Source of the DNA: Clostridiales bacterium
GTDB taxonomy: Bacteria > Bacillota > Clostridia > Lachnospirales > Lachnospiraceae
NCBI GenBank assembly: GCA_012519195.1
Contig: JAAYQP010000091.1
Coordinates: 1 to 36,396, forward strand
Direction of reading: 5' to 3'
DNA: 36,396 nt
In this document: positions 27,179-36,255 of the stretch, piece after piece
Layout of the letters: the number at the start of each line of letters is the position of its first letter
Numbering within the stretch: the stretch's first letter is position 1
Program-made: the position numbers and the translations under genes
Notes under the pieces: model-generated
Told to the model about the DNA's origin: nothing
Database searches by the model: none
The model's input: only the letters and a program-made list of their open reading frames with translations

Positions 27179-27567
27179 GATCCTCCCTTAATATGTTAGT
27201 TTGATAATTGCGGAACTATATTATTGAATCAATATAATATACAACATATACAGATTCTGAGCGAAGCTTGTGTACTTACACCCCAGAGAGCGAAGGCTTC
27301 GTATATATTATATAAAATTATGGTATCTTACTAGTTTCGCATTTGTATTCATCTATTAGTTCATTTCATTATATTTTAACTATATCTTTTATTCAAGTAT
27401 TTCTTATGAAGTAATTCGACGAGTATTTCTCTTAAATACAAAAAGCTAACGTCCGTATAATCCTTATGTATTGTGTAGAAGATCGTTCTACCAATGTAGT
27501 ATTGGATTTTCCGGACGGTAGCCTTGTATCATTCCATATTGATATTTGATTACAGTGACTTCTCAGA
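27179..27567. other. Intergenic region between the BofC-like and HI0933 genes
   Basis: Nearly 390 AT-rich bases. The stretch 27243-27300 contains CGAAGC..GCTTCG and a smaller GTGT-ACTT-ACAC hairpin, possibly a decayed repeat. The 87-residue ORF listed at 27432-27695 is mostly a shadow of the BofC-like gene. No tRNA, riboswitch or clear promoter was recognised. Confidence 0.4.
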
Positions 27568-28242
27568 TTAACTGGTATAGCTTTCCAGTAATCCATAGAG
27601 CTCTTCCAGGGTTTGTACATAGATTCCTTGACTAAGCTGTATCCGATCCTTTTCGTCAAGAGTTGCAGCATCGATATGAGTATAGCTGTATACACTCTTT
27701 AAATCACTATTATATACTACAACGTAGCCATTTTTAACAACCACGTAGAAACGGAAAGGAACCGCTGTAGAATCATAACTCTTACGAATCACAATCTCAT
27801 CCTTCGAAAAGGATTGTAATTCATAAGCGATTAAGCCTTTGTTATATTCGGATAAGGTCATATCATCCATGTAATCATCTAGGTATTGAATAACTTCTTC
27901 CCTTGTTAATCCAACCAAGTATGCAGGCGGCTTGAGTTCCTGGACTTCTAAATTATTTGTTGTTTTATCATAGATTTCTAATTTATATTTGGTCGTAGGC
28001 AGCACGGTCTCTTCCATGACGGTATCAACCGCCTCACTTTCATCTTCCACAGATTCCTCAACCATGGGGGTTTGGGTTGGCGCAAGATTCATCTCTAATT
28101 GTAATAGATCATTCTTTCTTTCAATCGCATTTCTATTAAATTCATATAAGGCCCGGCGATAGCTAAGATAATAGCAGGCCGTAAACAAAACGGATAAACT
28201 CAAAAAACTTAATAGATAAATATATACCTTTTTCAGCTTCAT
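27568..28242 (-). CDS. BofC-like membrane-anchored protein
   Basis: One N-terminal helix (about 8-26 from the ATG at 28242), then a roughly 70-residue acidic, Thr/Pro/Glu-rich linker, then a compact C-terminal domain. The last 40 residues (ATLDEKDRIQLSQGIYV, then EELYGLLES) resemble the C-terminal domain of BofC, the forespore protein that restrains the SpoIVB protease during sigma-K activation in Bacillus. The BofC N-terminal domain is not evident. The start was moved from 28275 because GGAG is eight bases before the ATG at 28242; the protein has 224 residues. It follows the spoVB-like gene by 52 bases. The family call is from recalled similarity and moderate. Confidence 0.55.
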   Translation of the reverse strand: MKLKKVYIYLLSFLSLSVLFTACYYLSYRRALYEFNRNAIERKNDLLQLEMNLAPTQTPMVEESVEDESEAVDTVMEETVLPTTKYKLEIYDKTTNNLEVQELKPPAYLVGLTREEVIQYLDDYMDDMTLSEYNKGLIAYELQSFSKDEIVIRKSYDSTAVPFRFYVVVKNGYVVVYNSDLKSVYSYTHIDAATLDEKDRIQLSQGIYVQTLEELYGLLESYTS

Positions 28243-28294
28243 AAGAAACACTCCTTCGGTATATATTTTCTCCATTATTTAGTTGATTATACAT

Positions 28295-29974
28295 TTATAG
28301 TAAATGCAGTTTTTGAAGAATTTTCACAATCCAATAGCCTTTAGGGATACGGTATAATTCCTCCTCACCAACGCCTTTCATAAAAATCAATAATATAAAA
28401 TATATTAAGACTGCAGCAATAATCGACAGTAGTAGTGAGATTAGATTACTACTGGTCCATAGGAAAAATCCTTGATAGATAAAATAGGTTGCAGTACCCA
28501 TGAGTCCTGCACTAACCGTAGGAATAATAAAGGTTTTTATAATTTCCTGTTGATATCCTAGATGCTTTTCTAGAGAAAACCAATTAAGAATACTAACTAC
28601 CATAGGAAATATTACATTACCAATAACTAAAGCGTAAGTACTAAGATTCGTAAACTGTAGTAACACAAATACGAGCACTACATGGATTAATAGTGCTATG
28701 GCCGAATTAAACACGGGTAGCTTTAGCCGGTCGATACCTTGTAAAATTGAGGTGGATACGGTAGATAGTGCATAAAAAATAATGGATATGCATCCTAAGC
28801 GTATGAAATTCGCAGATAACTGATAGGAATCTTTGAATAAGAGCTTAAGGATCGGGGAAGCTAAGACACCTATACCTATGGCAGAAGGTATCGCAATAAT
28901 CATATTAAATTTGATCGCCACATGCACCTTACTCTTAATTTCATCGGTATATCCCTTAACAAAAGCAGCGGAAATACTTGCTACACTGGCAGCTCCAATG
29001 GCAGATGCAATTGCAACTGGTACATTGGTTAGAGTACGGTATTTGCTGCTATAGATACCAATTAGAACAGATATATTTTCTGGACTATATAATTGGTCTG
29101 GGCTTGTTACAGTCAGTACCTCACTATCAAAAGCGGTGATTATTTTATTGCCCATAAGGTGACCAAACATAGAATTATCAATAACTCCACTTACCTGATA
29201 TACTGTCTGACTAACAATGATTGGGATGATGGTAAGAATTAGTAGTTTAAAGATATCCTTATAACCTTCCTGAACCTTAGCGCTATCCTTTCTCATCTGT
29301 TTATTTAATACAGGTTTATATATCACAAAAACAAAGAGAAGGAAAAGAAGTCCAACAAAGGCTCCGATAAAGGTTCCTAGGGTTCCACCAGCAGCTCCAT
29401 AAGCAGCAACATTAATGGAAGCACTGTAGTTTTTCATTAAGAGATAGGAAGCCACAACACTTACTATGGCATTCACTACCTGCTCCATAATCTGTGATAT
29501 CGCAGTTGGAATCATGGTATTCTTACCTTGGAAGAAACCACGAAATACGCCCATGATTGCAAATACTAGGATTGTTGGTGCTAAAACCCTCAAGGGAAGA
29601 GCCACCTGTGGGTTATCGCTCATAATAATAGCAAATGTATCTGCTCCTAGAAAGATAATCAGGGTTGATATTAATCCAACTACAATGGCAAATAGCATAG
29701 AACATAAGAACACACGATAAGCATTCTTATGTTCCCGATTACCTCTCCTTGATGCCACTAGTTTGGATACAGCTAAAGGCAAACTGTAGGAAGACAGAAT
29801 CAATACAATATTATATATCTCATAAGCATAGGCATAGATACCCATTCCTTCGTCCCCAATAATTCGGGTCATTGGAATCCGGTAAAGTAGCCCAATAATC
29901 CGAACAATCAGAGAAGCAGCGGCTAGTATACTGCCCTGCACTAAAAAATGATCACTTTTTCTTTTGGCGGACAT
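28295..29974 (-). CDS. SpoVB-like polysaccharide/lipid flippase (MOP superfamily)
   Basis: A polytopic membrane transporter of the MATE/MVF/PST superfamily with about 14 predicted helices over 559 residues. The N-terminus (VQGSILAAASLIVRIIGLLYRIP then GDEGMGIYAYAY) is characteristic of the SpoVB/YtgP group, which in Bacillus is needed for spore cortex synthesis and is thought to flip lipid-linked precursors. Which member of the group this is cannot be told. AAGGAG precedes the ATG. It lies between the DUF3048 lipoprotein and BofC-like genes, which suits an envelope or spore role. Confidence 0.88.
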   Translation of the reverse strand: MSAKRKSDHFLVQGSILAAASLIVRIIGLLYRIPMTRIIGDEGMGIYAYAYEIYNIVLILSSYSLPLAVSKLVASRRGNREHKNAYRVFLCSMLFAIVVGLISTLIIFLGADTFAIIMSDNPQVALPLRVLAPTILVFAIMGVFRGFFQGKNTMIPTAISQIMEQVVNAIVSVVASYLLMKNYSASINVAAYGAAGGTLGTFIGAFVGLLFLLFVFVIYKPVLNKQMRKDSAKVQEGYKDIFKLLILTIIPIIVSQTVYQVSGVIDNSMFGHLMGNKIITAFDSEVLTVTSPDQLYSPENISVLIGIYSSKYRTLTNVPVAIASAIGAASVASISAAFVKGYTDEIKSKVHVAIKFNMIIAIPSAIGIGVLASPILKLLFKDSYQLSANFIRLGCISIIFYALSTVSTSILQGIDRLKLPVFNSAIALLIHVVLVFVLLQFTNLSTYALVIGNVIFPMVVSILNWFSLEKHLGYQQEIIKTFIIPTVSAGLMGTATYFIYQGFFLWTSSNLISLLLSIIAAVLIYFILLIFMKGVGEEELYRIPKGYWIVKILQKLHLL

Positions 29975-30058
29975 GTTCCTCTCCTTTTATTTATCATCCG
30001 TAAATTTTACTACCTATAGTTTGTTATATCACCTTCAAGGATAATTGAAAACCCCAGA

Positions 30059-31156
30059 TTATTCTAATATAACATCTTCTACTCGGTCATTCGGGAATAT
30101 GGCAATATAGGTTTTCCCAGGATTTATAGTTAGTAGTTCTCCGGAAGCATCATAATAACGCATAAATCTGGTAGTCTCATTCTTCTTCCAGGTAATATCA
30201 ACCTTTTTACCATTCGAGATATAGTATCCGCTTCCACTGGAATCCTCGATATCCATTGTCTGATAGTCATTTCGGTCAATGTCCCACTGCTTAACAAATT
30301 GTACTATAATATTCTTAAAGGTTAGTTGTTCCTTGGTATTGGAATCGATATGAGGACCTCCAAATTGATAACGATAGTAAAGCTTATCCGAAGCATTATA
30401 TTCCAAATAAGGGGAAGTGTATGCTGAAAAATCTATCGTAACCTTATTTGCTTTTGTTTCTGCTGTCAAATCGATATCCTTCTCATAGAAGGAAAAGTGG
30501 GATTCAAAATTCTCTGGCTGCTCGGTCTCATATTTCTTCTGTTTAATTCCAGCAAGAATGCCATCCAAGCTAGCGAATGCATTATGGGGAGCCTTCATGG
30601 ACTTATCACGATAAAATACGGTTGTTCCTATACCAGTCTCTCCATCTAGATTATCAAGTCCTAACTTGGCCAATTTACTTTTTGCATACTTTGTCTTGCC
30701 ATAATGAATATAAATTGCATTGTATTCATCAGCGAAGCTTGCAAAATAATGCCTGGAGCTTCGAACGGATCCTAAGCGATCACCTGAGAAATTTTCACCT
30801 ATTCCAAGTAGTCTTGTAATACCACCCTCAACGATTGCTTCATAAACAATATCTGCCTGTCCAATGCCCCACTGATTTGATACTGTTTTAAAATTACTAA
30901 ATTGGATCGCATAGGGGCGCTTCTTACCAACTTCCTCTGGCACCCAAAGTCCTGTTAAAGAGCTTCTCATTTCTCCTTCATGGTTTTCTTCATCTGTCTT
31001 ATCTGTATCATCCAGTAAGTCCGGCGTAGGAGTTATTGTAATTGTTTTTGTAGGTTCTATATTGGCGTTATTATCCTCATCGTTATTCTTTTTCTTACAT
31101 CCTATGAGTAATAGGAACATTAAAGTTAGAAGTAAATAATAGATATACTTTCTCAT
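30059..31156 (-). CDS. DUF3048 lipoprotein (YerB-like)
   Basis: A secreted lipoprotein: MRKYIYYLLLTLMFLLLIGC is a signal peptide with a lipobox cysteine at residue 20, so the mature protein should be anchored outside the membrane. An acidic Thr/Pro-rich spacer follows, then the DUF3048 domain with RPYAIQFSNF, GITRLLGIGE and VRSSRHYFASFADEY. The function of this family is unknown; it is widespread in Firmicutes. The track starts at 31186, but GGAAAGG lies nine bases before the ATG at 31156, and only this start places the signal peptide at the N-terminus. It has 365 residues and follows ybeY by about 130 bases. Confidence 0.87.
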   Translation of the reverse strand: MRKYIYYLLLTLMFLLLIGCKKKNNDEDNNANIEPTKTITITPTPDLLDDTDKTDEENHEGEMRSSLTGLWVPEEVGKKRPYAIQFSNFKTVSNQWGIGQADIVYEAIVEGGITRLLGIGENFSGDRLGSVRSSRHYFASFADEYNAIYIHYGKTKYAKSKLAKLGLDNLDGETGIGTTVFYRDKSMKAPHNAFASLDGILAGIKQKKYETEQPENFESHFSFYEKDIDLTAETKANKVTIDFSAYTSPYLEYNASDKLYYRYQFGGPHIDSNTKEQLTFKNIIVQFVKQWDIDRNDYQTMDIEDSSGSGYYISNGKKVDITWKKNETTRFMRYYDASGELLTINPGKTYIAIFPNDRVEDVILE

Positions 31157-31289
31157 AGATTTATGCCTTTCCAGACTTTTGGTCACACCATAACACCATA
31201 GTCTTAATTATTATTTTAATCATAATCATCTTGTTCTGCTCAGATAACGCAAGCGAGAGCTTACTTATCCTCACTAAGCTATTATTATA

Positions 31290-31787
31290 TTATCGGAAGA
31301 TACCCAGCTTGTCCAACACTTCCTTCTGCCGATCTTCCATTCGAATTCTTTCTTCCTCTATCATATGATCATAACCAAAAAGGTGAAACATACTATGTGC
31401 AGTAAGAAATGCAATTTCCCTTTCAATAGAATGTCCATATTCCTTTGCTTGTTGTAGCGCTTTTTCAATGGAAATAACAATATCACCAAGAAGTAATTCA
31501 CCGGTTTCTGGATGGAAGGAATCAAAGTCAGCTTCCTCCAGTTTAGAAAAATCTCCTGGAGTATCGTATTCGACACCGGGAAAGGATAAGACATCCGTAG
31601 GTGCATCAATTCCGCGATATTGGCTGTTTATCTCCTGGATCTGTTCATTATCTGTTAGTAGAATATTAACTTCTGCCTCATAGGGACAATTTTCATAATC
31701 TAAACAGGCTTCCACTACTCTTTTCAATAAATCCTCATAGTTACAATCGAAGCTTTCTTTTACTTCATTTTCAATATTAATAGACAT
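31290..31787 (-). CDS. ybeY: Endoribonuclease YbeY (16S rRNA maturation)
   Basis: A zinc-dependent ribonuclease implicated in 16S rRNA 3'-end maturation and ribosome quality control. The zinc ligands are in HSMFHLFGYDH (H131, H135, H141), the family HxxxHxxGxDH pattern, with DAPTDVLSFP at 61-70 also conserved. A loop of about 20 residues (near 73-95) is inserted before the GELLLGDIVIS block. The 165 residues are otherwise normal. AAGGAA precedes the ATG. It is 31 bases after the HD-domain protein gene, as in the yqfF-yqfG order of Bacillus. Confidence 0.95.
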   Translation of the reverse strand: MSINIENEVKESFDCNYEDLLKRVVEACLDYENCPYEAEVNILLTDNEQIQEINSQYRGIDAPTDVLSFPGVEYDTPGDFSKLEEADFDSFHPETGELLLGDIVISIEKALQQAKEYGHSIEREIAFLTAHSMFHLFGYDHMIEEERIRMEDRQKEVLDKLGIFR

Positions 31788-31818
31788 TAGTCATTTCCTT
31801 CCTACCTATGCATGATGA

Positions 31819-33150
31819 TTAACTAAATTCCTTCTGAAAAAATTCCTTCAATAATTTATAATCCTTTACAGATATATTGGACTTATCTAAATTGCCTTTA
31901 TCAAGCCTCATTTGAAAGATATTATCTATAATTTTATTATTCGTATACTTATGATTCTGTGTTTTTTCTATGTATTCAATCGTAGATACCACATTGTCTG
32001 CCAGCATTACGATGGCTGCCTCAATCGAGGTTGGTTTCTCGTATTTAATATTATGTTGCTTTAGAATTGCCTTCAATTGGGATGGAAAATGGTACTCTTC
32101 AGCTATTTTTAGCCCTTCTTCTATGTAATTTCCCTTTTTTATTTTGCCGATCTCATGATAAAGTCCGCCAGCCTTAGCCAACATTACATCTGCTTGAATA
32201 AGCTTAGCCGCACGGCCAGCCAGATCTCCTATGGTTAGTGCATGTTGATATAAAGCTGGTGAAACTGCCTCAAGTTGTCTAAGTAGCTCATTATCCTCTT
32301 GATTTAGCAATTCATAGCTTGTCCCTAATCCAGAGTTGTTATTTTTATTAATATTACTTATTTCCTCCATTCGATTTGGGTGATCGATTGTGCTACTTGG
32401 ATCCTTTGTATCTGTTTGATCTTTTTCTTCCATAGGATCTAATTCCAGGTCTTCTTTCTTATCTTCTAGTATCGTTTCGCCTATGCTGACTTTTTCCTTA
32501 GATCTCTTGGAAATAAGATTTAGAGCAAATCGATCATAAAGAAAGCATAAGAAAAATGCGGTAGCAAGTACCGCCAAGATACTAAATAGGGAGCCTAAAT
32601 AATTATATCCTTTCTTGATATCAAATACAAAATTATGAATAATAAATGCTAGGGTTATATTTGTTGACAGAAGGATGATACTTGCATAGATTACCGTTGA
32701 TTTTTGCTTTAAATAACTGGATAGGAAACTCATTAATGCCCCCATCACAAAGAACTGTAGCACAGTTTCCAGCTGCTGGGTAAATGCAATTCCCATCAGA
32801 AAGATTAGGTTAAATTGCATTAGTAACCCCAGTTTATAATCAATCAGCATGGATACCAGTAATCCCCCAAGCATCCAAAAACATTGTATATTCGGTTGCT
32901 TAACCATATACATGAATAATATGGAACCTAAATAACTGGCCATAATCATTGCTTTTGTCAATCCATTCTCCAAGAGACTACTCATGGATAGACGCAAATA
33001 AAAGACAATAGCAAACGTTAATAATAAAATAAGCAATCCCGGCTTTAATAGATGGATTCCATAGTTATGCCGTAATAATTCCAGTAAAATCACTAGTCCT
33101 GTCGATACGATTGGAAGTATCGGTTCGAAGTAGCTTTTACTTGTTTTCAT
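31819..33150 (-). CDS. PgpH/YqfF-like membrane HD protein, shortened and with altered HD motif
   Basis: Its place between phoH and ybeY and its layout match YqfF/PgpH, the membrane c-di-AMP phosphodiesterase. Seven hydrophobic segments fill residues 8-210, followed by a charged linker (about 215-275) and an HD-like domain (about 290-395). Normal PgpH proteins exceed 700 residues and have a large extracellular 7TMR-HDED domain after the first helix; this 443-residue protein lacks it. The HD motif reads H332-E333 (YHEIGKIK), and the segment with the next two metal histidines is shortened, leaving H303, H366 and D385. It overlaps phoH by 14 bases, with AGGAG eight bases before the ATG. Catalysis is doubtful. 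Confidence 0.8.
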   Translation of the reverse strand: MKTSKSYFEPILPIVSTGLVILLELLRHNYGIHLLKPGLLILLLTFAIVFYLRLSMSSLLENGLTKAMIMASYLGSILFMYMVKQPNIQCFWMLGGLLVSMLIDYKLGLLMQFNLIFLMGIAFTQQLETVLQFFVMGALMSFLSSYLKQKSTVIYASIILLSTNITLAFIIHNFVFDIKKGYNYLGSLFSILAVLATAFFLCFLYDRFALNLISKRSKEKVSIGETILEDKKEDLELDPMEEKDQTDTKDPSSTIDHPNRMEEISNINKNNNSGLGTSYELLNQEDNELLRQLEAVSPALYQHALTIGDLAGRAAKLIQADVMLAKAGGLYHEIGKIKKGNYIEEGLKIAEEYHFPSQLKAILKQHNIKYEKPTSIEAAIVMLADNVVSTIEYIEKTQNHKYTNNKIIDNIFQMRLDKGNLDKSNISVKDYKLLKEFFQKEFS

Positions 33151-34192
33151 GGCGATTACTCCTGATCTTTTCAGATTTATAATTTAACTTATGAATTCTT
33201 CTTGTTTTTCCCTGTGATTTATGGTCCAACCGATTCTGGCGTTCTTCATAGACATCATAAGCTTTCACAATCTTTTGAACCAAAGGATGACGAACAACGT
33301 CCTGGCTGGTTAAGTAGGAAAAACCAATATCATCGATTCGATTTAATACCTTAAGGGCTATATCGAGTCCAGAGGTGGTTCCAGAAGGTAAATCCTTCTG
33401 CGTCTGATCGCCGGTAATTACAACTTTAGAACCGAAGCCTATCCTTGTAAGAAACATCTTCATCTGGGCAGGTGTTGTATTCTGCGCTTCATCTAATATT
33501 ATAAATGCATTATCTAAGGTCCGACCTCGCATATATGCCAAAGGTGCAACTTCAATTAGACCCTTCTCTGTATTCTTTGCAAAGGCATCCGGTCCCATTA
33601 CTTGATAAAGAGCATCATAAAGCGGGCGAAGATAGGGATCTACCTTGCTTTGCAAGTCTCCCGGTAAAAATCCAAGCTTTTCACCGGCTTCAATAGCAGG
33701 ACGGGTTAAAATAATCCTACCTACCTCATCATTTTTAAAAGCTGTGATCGCCATCGCCATTGCCAGATATGTTTTTCCTGTACCGGCTGGTCCTACACCA
33801 AATACAATCATTTTATTACGGATTAAATCTACATAATTTTTTTGCCCAAGGGTCTTTGGCTTAATCGGCTTTCCATTAATGGTATGACATATTAAATCCT
33901 TATCTATCTCCACTATAGATTTTTCCTTTTCTTCAAAACATAAGGATAAAGCATAGTTTATATTTTGCTCTGTGATTGTGTTACCACGCTTCGATAATTC
34001 TAAAAGCTGTTCAAATACACTTTTGGCTCGGTTTACATTTTCTGCAGAACCGACTACCTTAATCTCTCCATTTCTTGCAATTACCGTTACATTTAAGGTC
34101 CGTTCAATAATTTTTACATAGGTATCGAACGCTCCAAATACATTCCTTTCATGTTCTACTGGTAGCTCAACAATAGTTTCAATTATGCTCAT
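33137..34192 (-). CDS. phoH: PhoH-family ATPase (YbeZ type)
   Basis: A cytoplasmic P-loop ATPase often encoded beside ybeY and thought to act with it in RNA metabolism. A KH-like N-terminal region (about 1-70) precedes the ATPase domain with Walker A GPAGTGKT (134-141) and Walker B FIILDEAQNTT, then ITGDQTQKDLP. The C-terminus is very basic. The track starts at 34222, but MSIIETIVEL at 34192 is the usual N-terminus; GGAGGA lies about 13 bases upstream. It has 351 residues. The start overlaps the end of yqfD by 14 bases and the end overlaps the next gene, so three genes are chained. Confidence 0.94.
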   Translation of the reverse strand: MSIIETIVELPVEHERNVFGAFDTYVKIIERTLNVTVIARNGEIKVVGSAENVNRAKSVFEQLLELSKRGNTITEQNINYALSLCFEEKEKSIVEIDKDLICHTINGKPIKPKTLGQKNYVDLIRNKMIVFGVGPAGTGKTYLAMAMAITAFKNDEVGRIILTRPAIEAGEKLGFLPGDLQSKVDPYLRPLYDALYQVMGPDAFAKNTEKGLIEVAPLAYMRGRTLDNAFIILDEAQNTTPAQMKMFLTRIGFGSKVVITGDQTQKDLPSGTTSGLDIALKVLNRIDDIGFSYLTSQDVVRHPLVQKIVKAYDVYEERQNRLDHKSQGKTRRIHKLNYKSEKIRSNRHENK

Positions 34193-35408
34193 CAGTCTGT
34201 TCGATCCTCCACTCACTTTCATGTACTTTCTGATATTCCCATGCGGGTTCCTCTACTATAATTCTACCCTGGGTAATACATGAATTATTCTCTATTGTTA
34301 TTTCAATATTATTCTCTAAAATTGTTACACCATTTTGTTTTAGACGATCAAAATAACGCTGAACTTTATTATTCGCGATTTCTTTCGCTTCCTGTTCTGT
34401 ATACATAAGCTTTTCTTCCTCATACTCCCGTATCGTGATCATGCCATAACGAAATGGAAGGTAAAAAGAGTCGGTAACATGAAGCGTATTTTCGTTAACA
34501 ATTATATCATACTTAGCATAGGAATATCTAGGATTATGTAAAAATATTTTTTCCCTTCCCAAGCTAAAATAATATCCTGTTTTTTGCTCACCGGTAAAAT
34601 GTTTTTTTAAATATGTCATGGGAAATTTATCATAATAATCATAATAGGATTTACAAACTATGGTTGCATCTGCTACCACCGGTTGGTTGCGAATGATATC
34701 ATCGAAGTCTCCCTTTACTGTTACGATACCGGATACAAGGATATCTCCTTTTTTCACGATATCTCCCGGTTTGACCAATGGTGTCCCAGTTCGAGTTATA
34801 ATTTCCTCCACAATCGCATCCTTGGTTGCAATCATATGGCTAGGATCGATTGCTATTGTTGCTGGAGAAGGCATATTCGTTTCCGTAATTTTAATAATTA
34901 ATCTAGTACCTTTTATTTCTGCAGATACCCATCCGACATCATTATATGTCAATCGGATCTGTTCCTCAATCTCCTGGCAGTCAACCTTTTTCTTTTGAAT
35001 GCCGGTATAAATATTTTTGCTATGTAAAAATTTTATCATGGCTTCCGGGGTATACTTGGATCCTCCAAGTATCTGAATATCCCAAATGAATAAGGACATG
35101 ATATATACAAGAATACTGCAAATCAAAATGCCTGCAAAAAAGACCTTTCGTTTACGGTACCGGTGAACATAGAATGGAAGCCCTATTTTCTCCTTAATTC
35201 TTGGTATCATCCCTGTCTTTCTAGCTATCGGTTTTAGCTTTTTAAAATCCTTTGCTTGAATATGGAAACGGTAATTCTCATCGATGTTCCTCAAATCCCA
35301 AATGAGAATTCTTTTATTAAAACATAAATTAATAAACCGTTCCGGAGCATTTCCTTTGATCTGTACAGAAAGATACCCACATAACCAGTTTACCAGCTTT
35401 CGCCACAT
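34179..35408 (-). CDS. yqfD: Sporulation protein YqfD
   Basis: A sigma-E-regulated sporulation membrane protein in Bacillus, called stage IV in some annotations; its molecular role is unknown. One membrane helix (about 92-110) divides a cytoplasmic N-terminal part from a long outer part with GDILVSGIV. The track starts at 35501, inside yqfC; the true start is the ATG at 35408 (MWRKLVNWLCGYLSVQIKG), with GGGGG eight bases upstream. It has 409 residues. It follows yqfC by 46 bases and overlaps phoH. Confidence 0.92.
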   Translation of the reverse strand: MWRKLVNWLCGYLSVQIKGNAPERFINLCFNKRILIWDLRNIDENYRFHIQAKDFKKLKPIARKTGMIPRIKEKIGLPFYVHRYRKRKVFFAGILICSILVYIMSLFIWDIQILGGSKYTPEAMIKFLHSKNIYTGIQKKKVDCQEIEEQIRLTYNDVGWVSAEIKGTRLIIKITETNMPSPATIAIDPSHMIATKDAIVEEIITRTGTPLVKPGDIVKKGDILVSGIVTVKGDFDDIIRNQPVVADATIVCKSYYDYYDKFPMTYLKKHFTGEQKTGYYFSLGREKIFLHNPRYSYAKYDIIVNENTLHVTDSFYLPFRYGMITIREYEEEKLMYTEQEAKEIANNKVQRYFDRLKQNGVTILENNIEITIENNSCITQGRIIVEEPAWEYQKVHESEWRIEQTDEHN

Positions 35409-35454
35409 GATGATTCCCCCAAAGAAATTATTCTTACCATTTCTGGTAATATTA

Positions 35455-35820
35455 TTATTGGTAATAGATTGCCTGAACAAAACCGGTAATCCGCATTTCA
35501 TCCTCAGTAAAATAGAGGATATTTAAATTTCTACCCTCAATGCATATTTTGCACATCTTGGTTTGTACCTTTATGATATTACCGTTATATTCGATAATAC
35601 CTTTATAATTTTCCAAGCAAATTTCATTTCTGCCGGTGGCGGTGATAATCGGTGCACCGACTAAAATGTCCTGTGGTAGGTGCAAATGATTTGAAAGTTC
35701 CTCCAAATAATTAATTCTTTCCTTCTTCTTTCTTTTGTTTTTGCTTTCAATATCTTTATATAGATCATGAATTGCTTTTTTCTTGAATTTCTTATGGGTC
35801 GATTTCAGATTGCTTTTCAT
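35455..35820 (-). CDS. yqfC: Sporulation protein YqfC
   Basis: A small protein of the YqfC family, expressed in the mother cell in Bacillus and required for normal sporulation there; its mechanism is unknown. The core lies in residues 38-118, with LPQDILVGAPIITATGRNEI, the block NYKGIIEYNGNIIKVQT and a C-terminal beta-strand region. A very basic N-terminal extension of about 35 residues makes it longer (121) than the usual 90 or so. AGGGGG lies six bases before the ATG, which supports the long form. It is the first gene of the yqfCD-phoH-ybeY run. Confidence 0.88.
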   Translation of the reverse strand: MKSNLKSTHKKFKKKAIHDLYKDIESKNKRKKKERINYLEELSNHLHLPQDILVGAPIITATGRNEICLENYKGIIEYNGNIIKVQTKMCKICIEGRNLNILYFTEDEMRITGFVQAIYYQ

Positions 35821-35949
35821 CTACTGCCCCCTAAATCCTCTGCAGATACTGTTACCATTATATGAATTTTTCTAAATATGTAGACTATTTGGGAGGATTC
35901 TTTCTTTTTGCGAAGCAAAGATGTTAAGATAAACATTAATGTTACTAAT

Positions 35950-36108
35950 AAAGCGTATGATAATTAAGCCATCGTAGACACGCTCTCGCTCGATTGTCGC
36001 ACATAGCGGTACATAAGGTCCTGACAGATAGAGATCAATCTCTATCTGTCAGGATCCATGTACCGATGGCGCCAAAAGGTCTACTATGGATAAATTATCA
36101 TACGCTTT
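35950..36108. repeat. 159-bp imperfect palindrome
   Basis: The outer arms are AAAGCGTATGATAATT at the left and AATTATCATACGCTTT at the right, continuing through (gcc)atcgtagac / gtctactatgg with few mismatches. The inner stem CGGTACATAAGGTCCTGACAG pairs with CTGTCAGGATCCATGTACCG and ends in GATAGAGAT-CA-ATCTCTATC. No ORF fits inside. TTTTTT follows the right arm on the plus strand. Confidence 0.8.
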
Positions 36109-36183
36109 TTTCGTATAAGTATAAGATGAATTGACCAAGCAATTCACATGTCGCTAACAAGGCAGCTTGATCGCATTACGCGC

Positions 36184-36213
36184 AAAAAACTTCCAATGTT
36201 GCCATTGGAAGTT
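36184..36213 (-). terminator. Rho-independent terminator of rpsU
   Basis: On the minus strand AACTTCCAATG-GCAA-CATTGGAAGTT is a perfect 11-base stem with a short loop, running into TTTTTT. It lies 42 bases past the rpsU stop. Confidence 0.88.
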
Positions 36214-36255
36214 CTTAATTCTTACAAGGGAATTGAATTCAATTCTATTGTTTGA

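Larger units (their letters stand above)
35821..36255. other. Intergenic region between rpsU and yqfC
   Basis: Holds the rpsU terminator (36184-36213), a 159-bp palindrome (35950-36108), a small GAATTG/CAATTC inverted repeat near 36129-36146, and presumably the yqfC promoter in 35821-35950. AACATTAATGTT, a 12-base palindrome, lies just outside the long palindrome near 35932-35943. Confidence 0.6.

Noticed and set aside
27243-27300. Possible further member of the palindromic repeat family
   Set aside because: Only short CGAAGC/GCTTCG arms pair and no clear match to the other elements was found.
27432-27695. 87-residue minus-strand ORF
   Set aside because: Most of it overlaps the BofC-like gene in another frame, it has no domain or good ribosome binding site, and its composition looks like a shadow.
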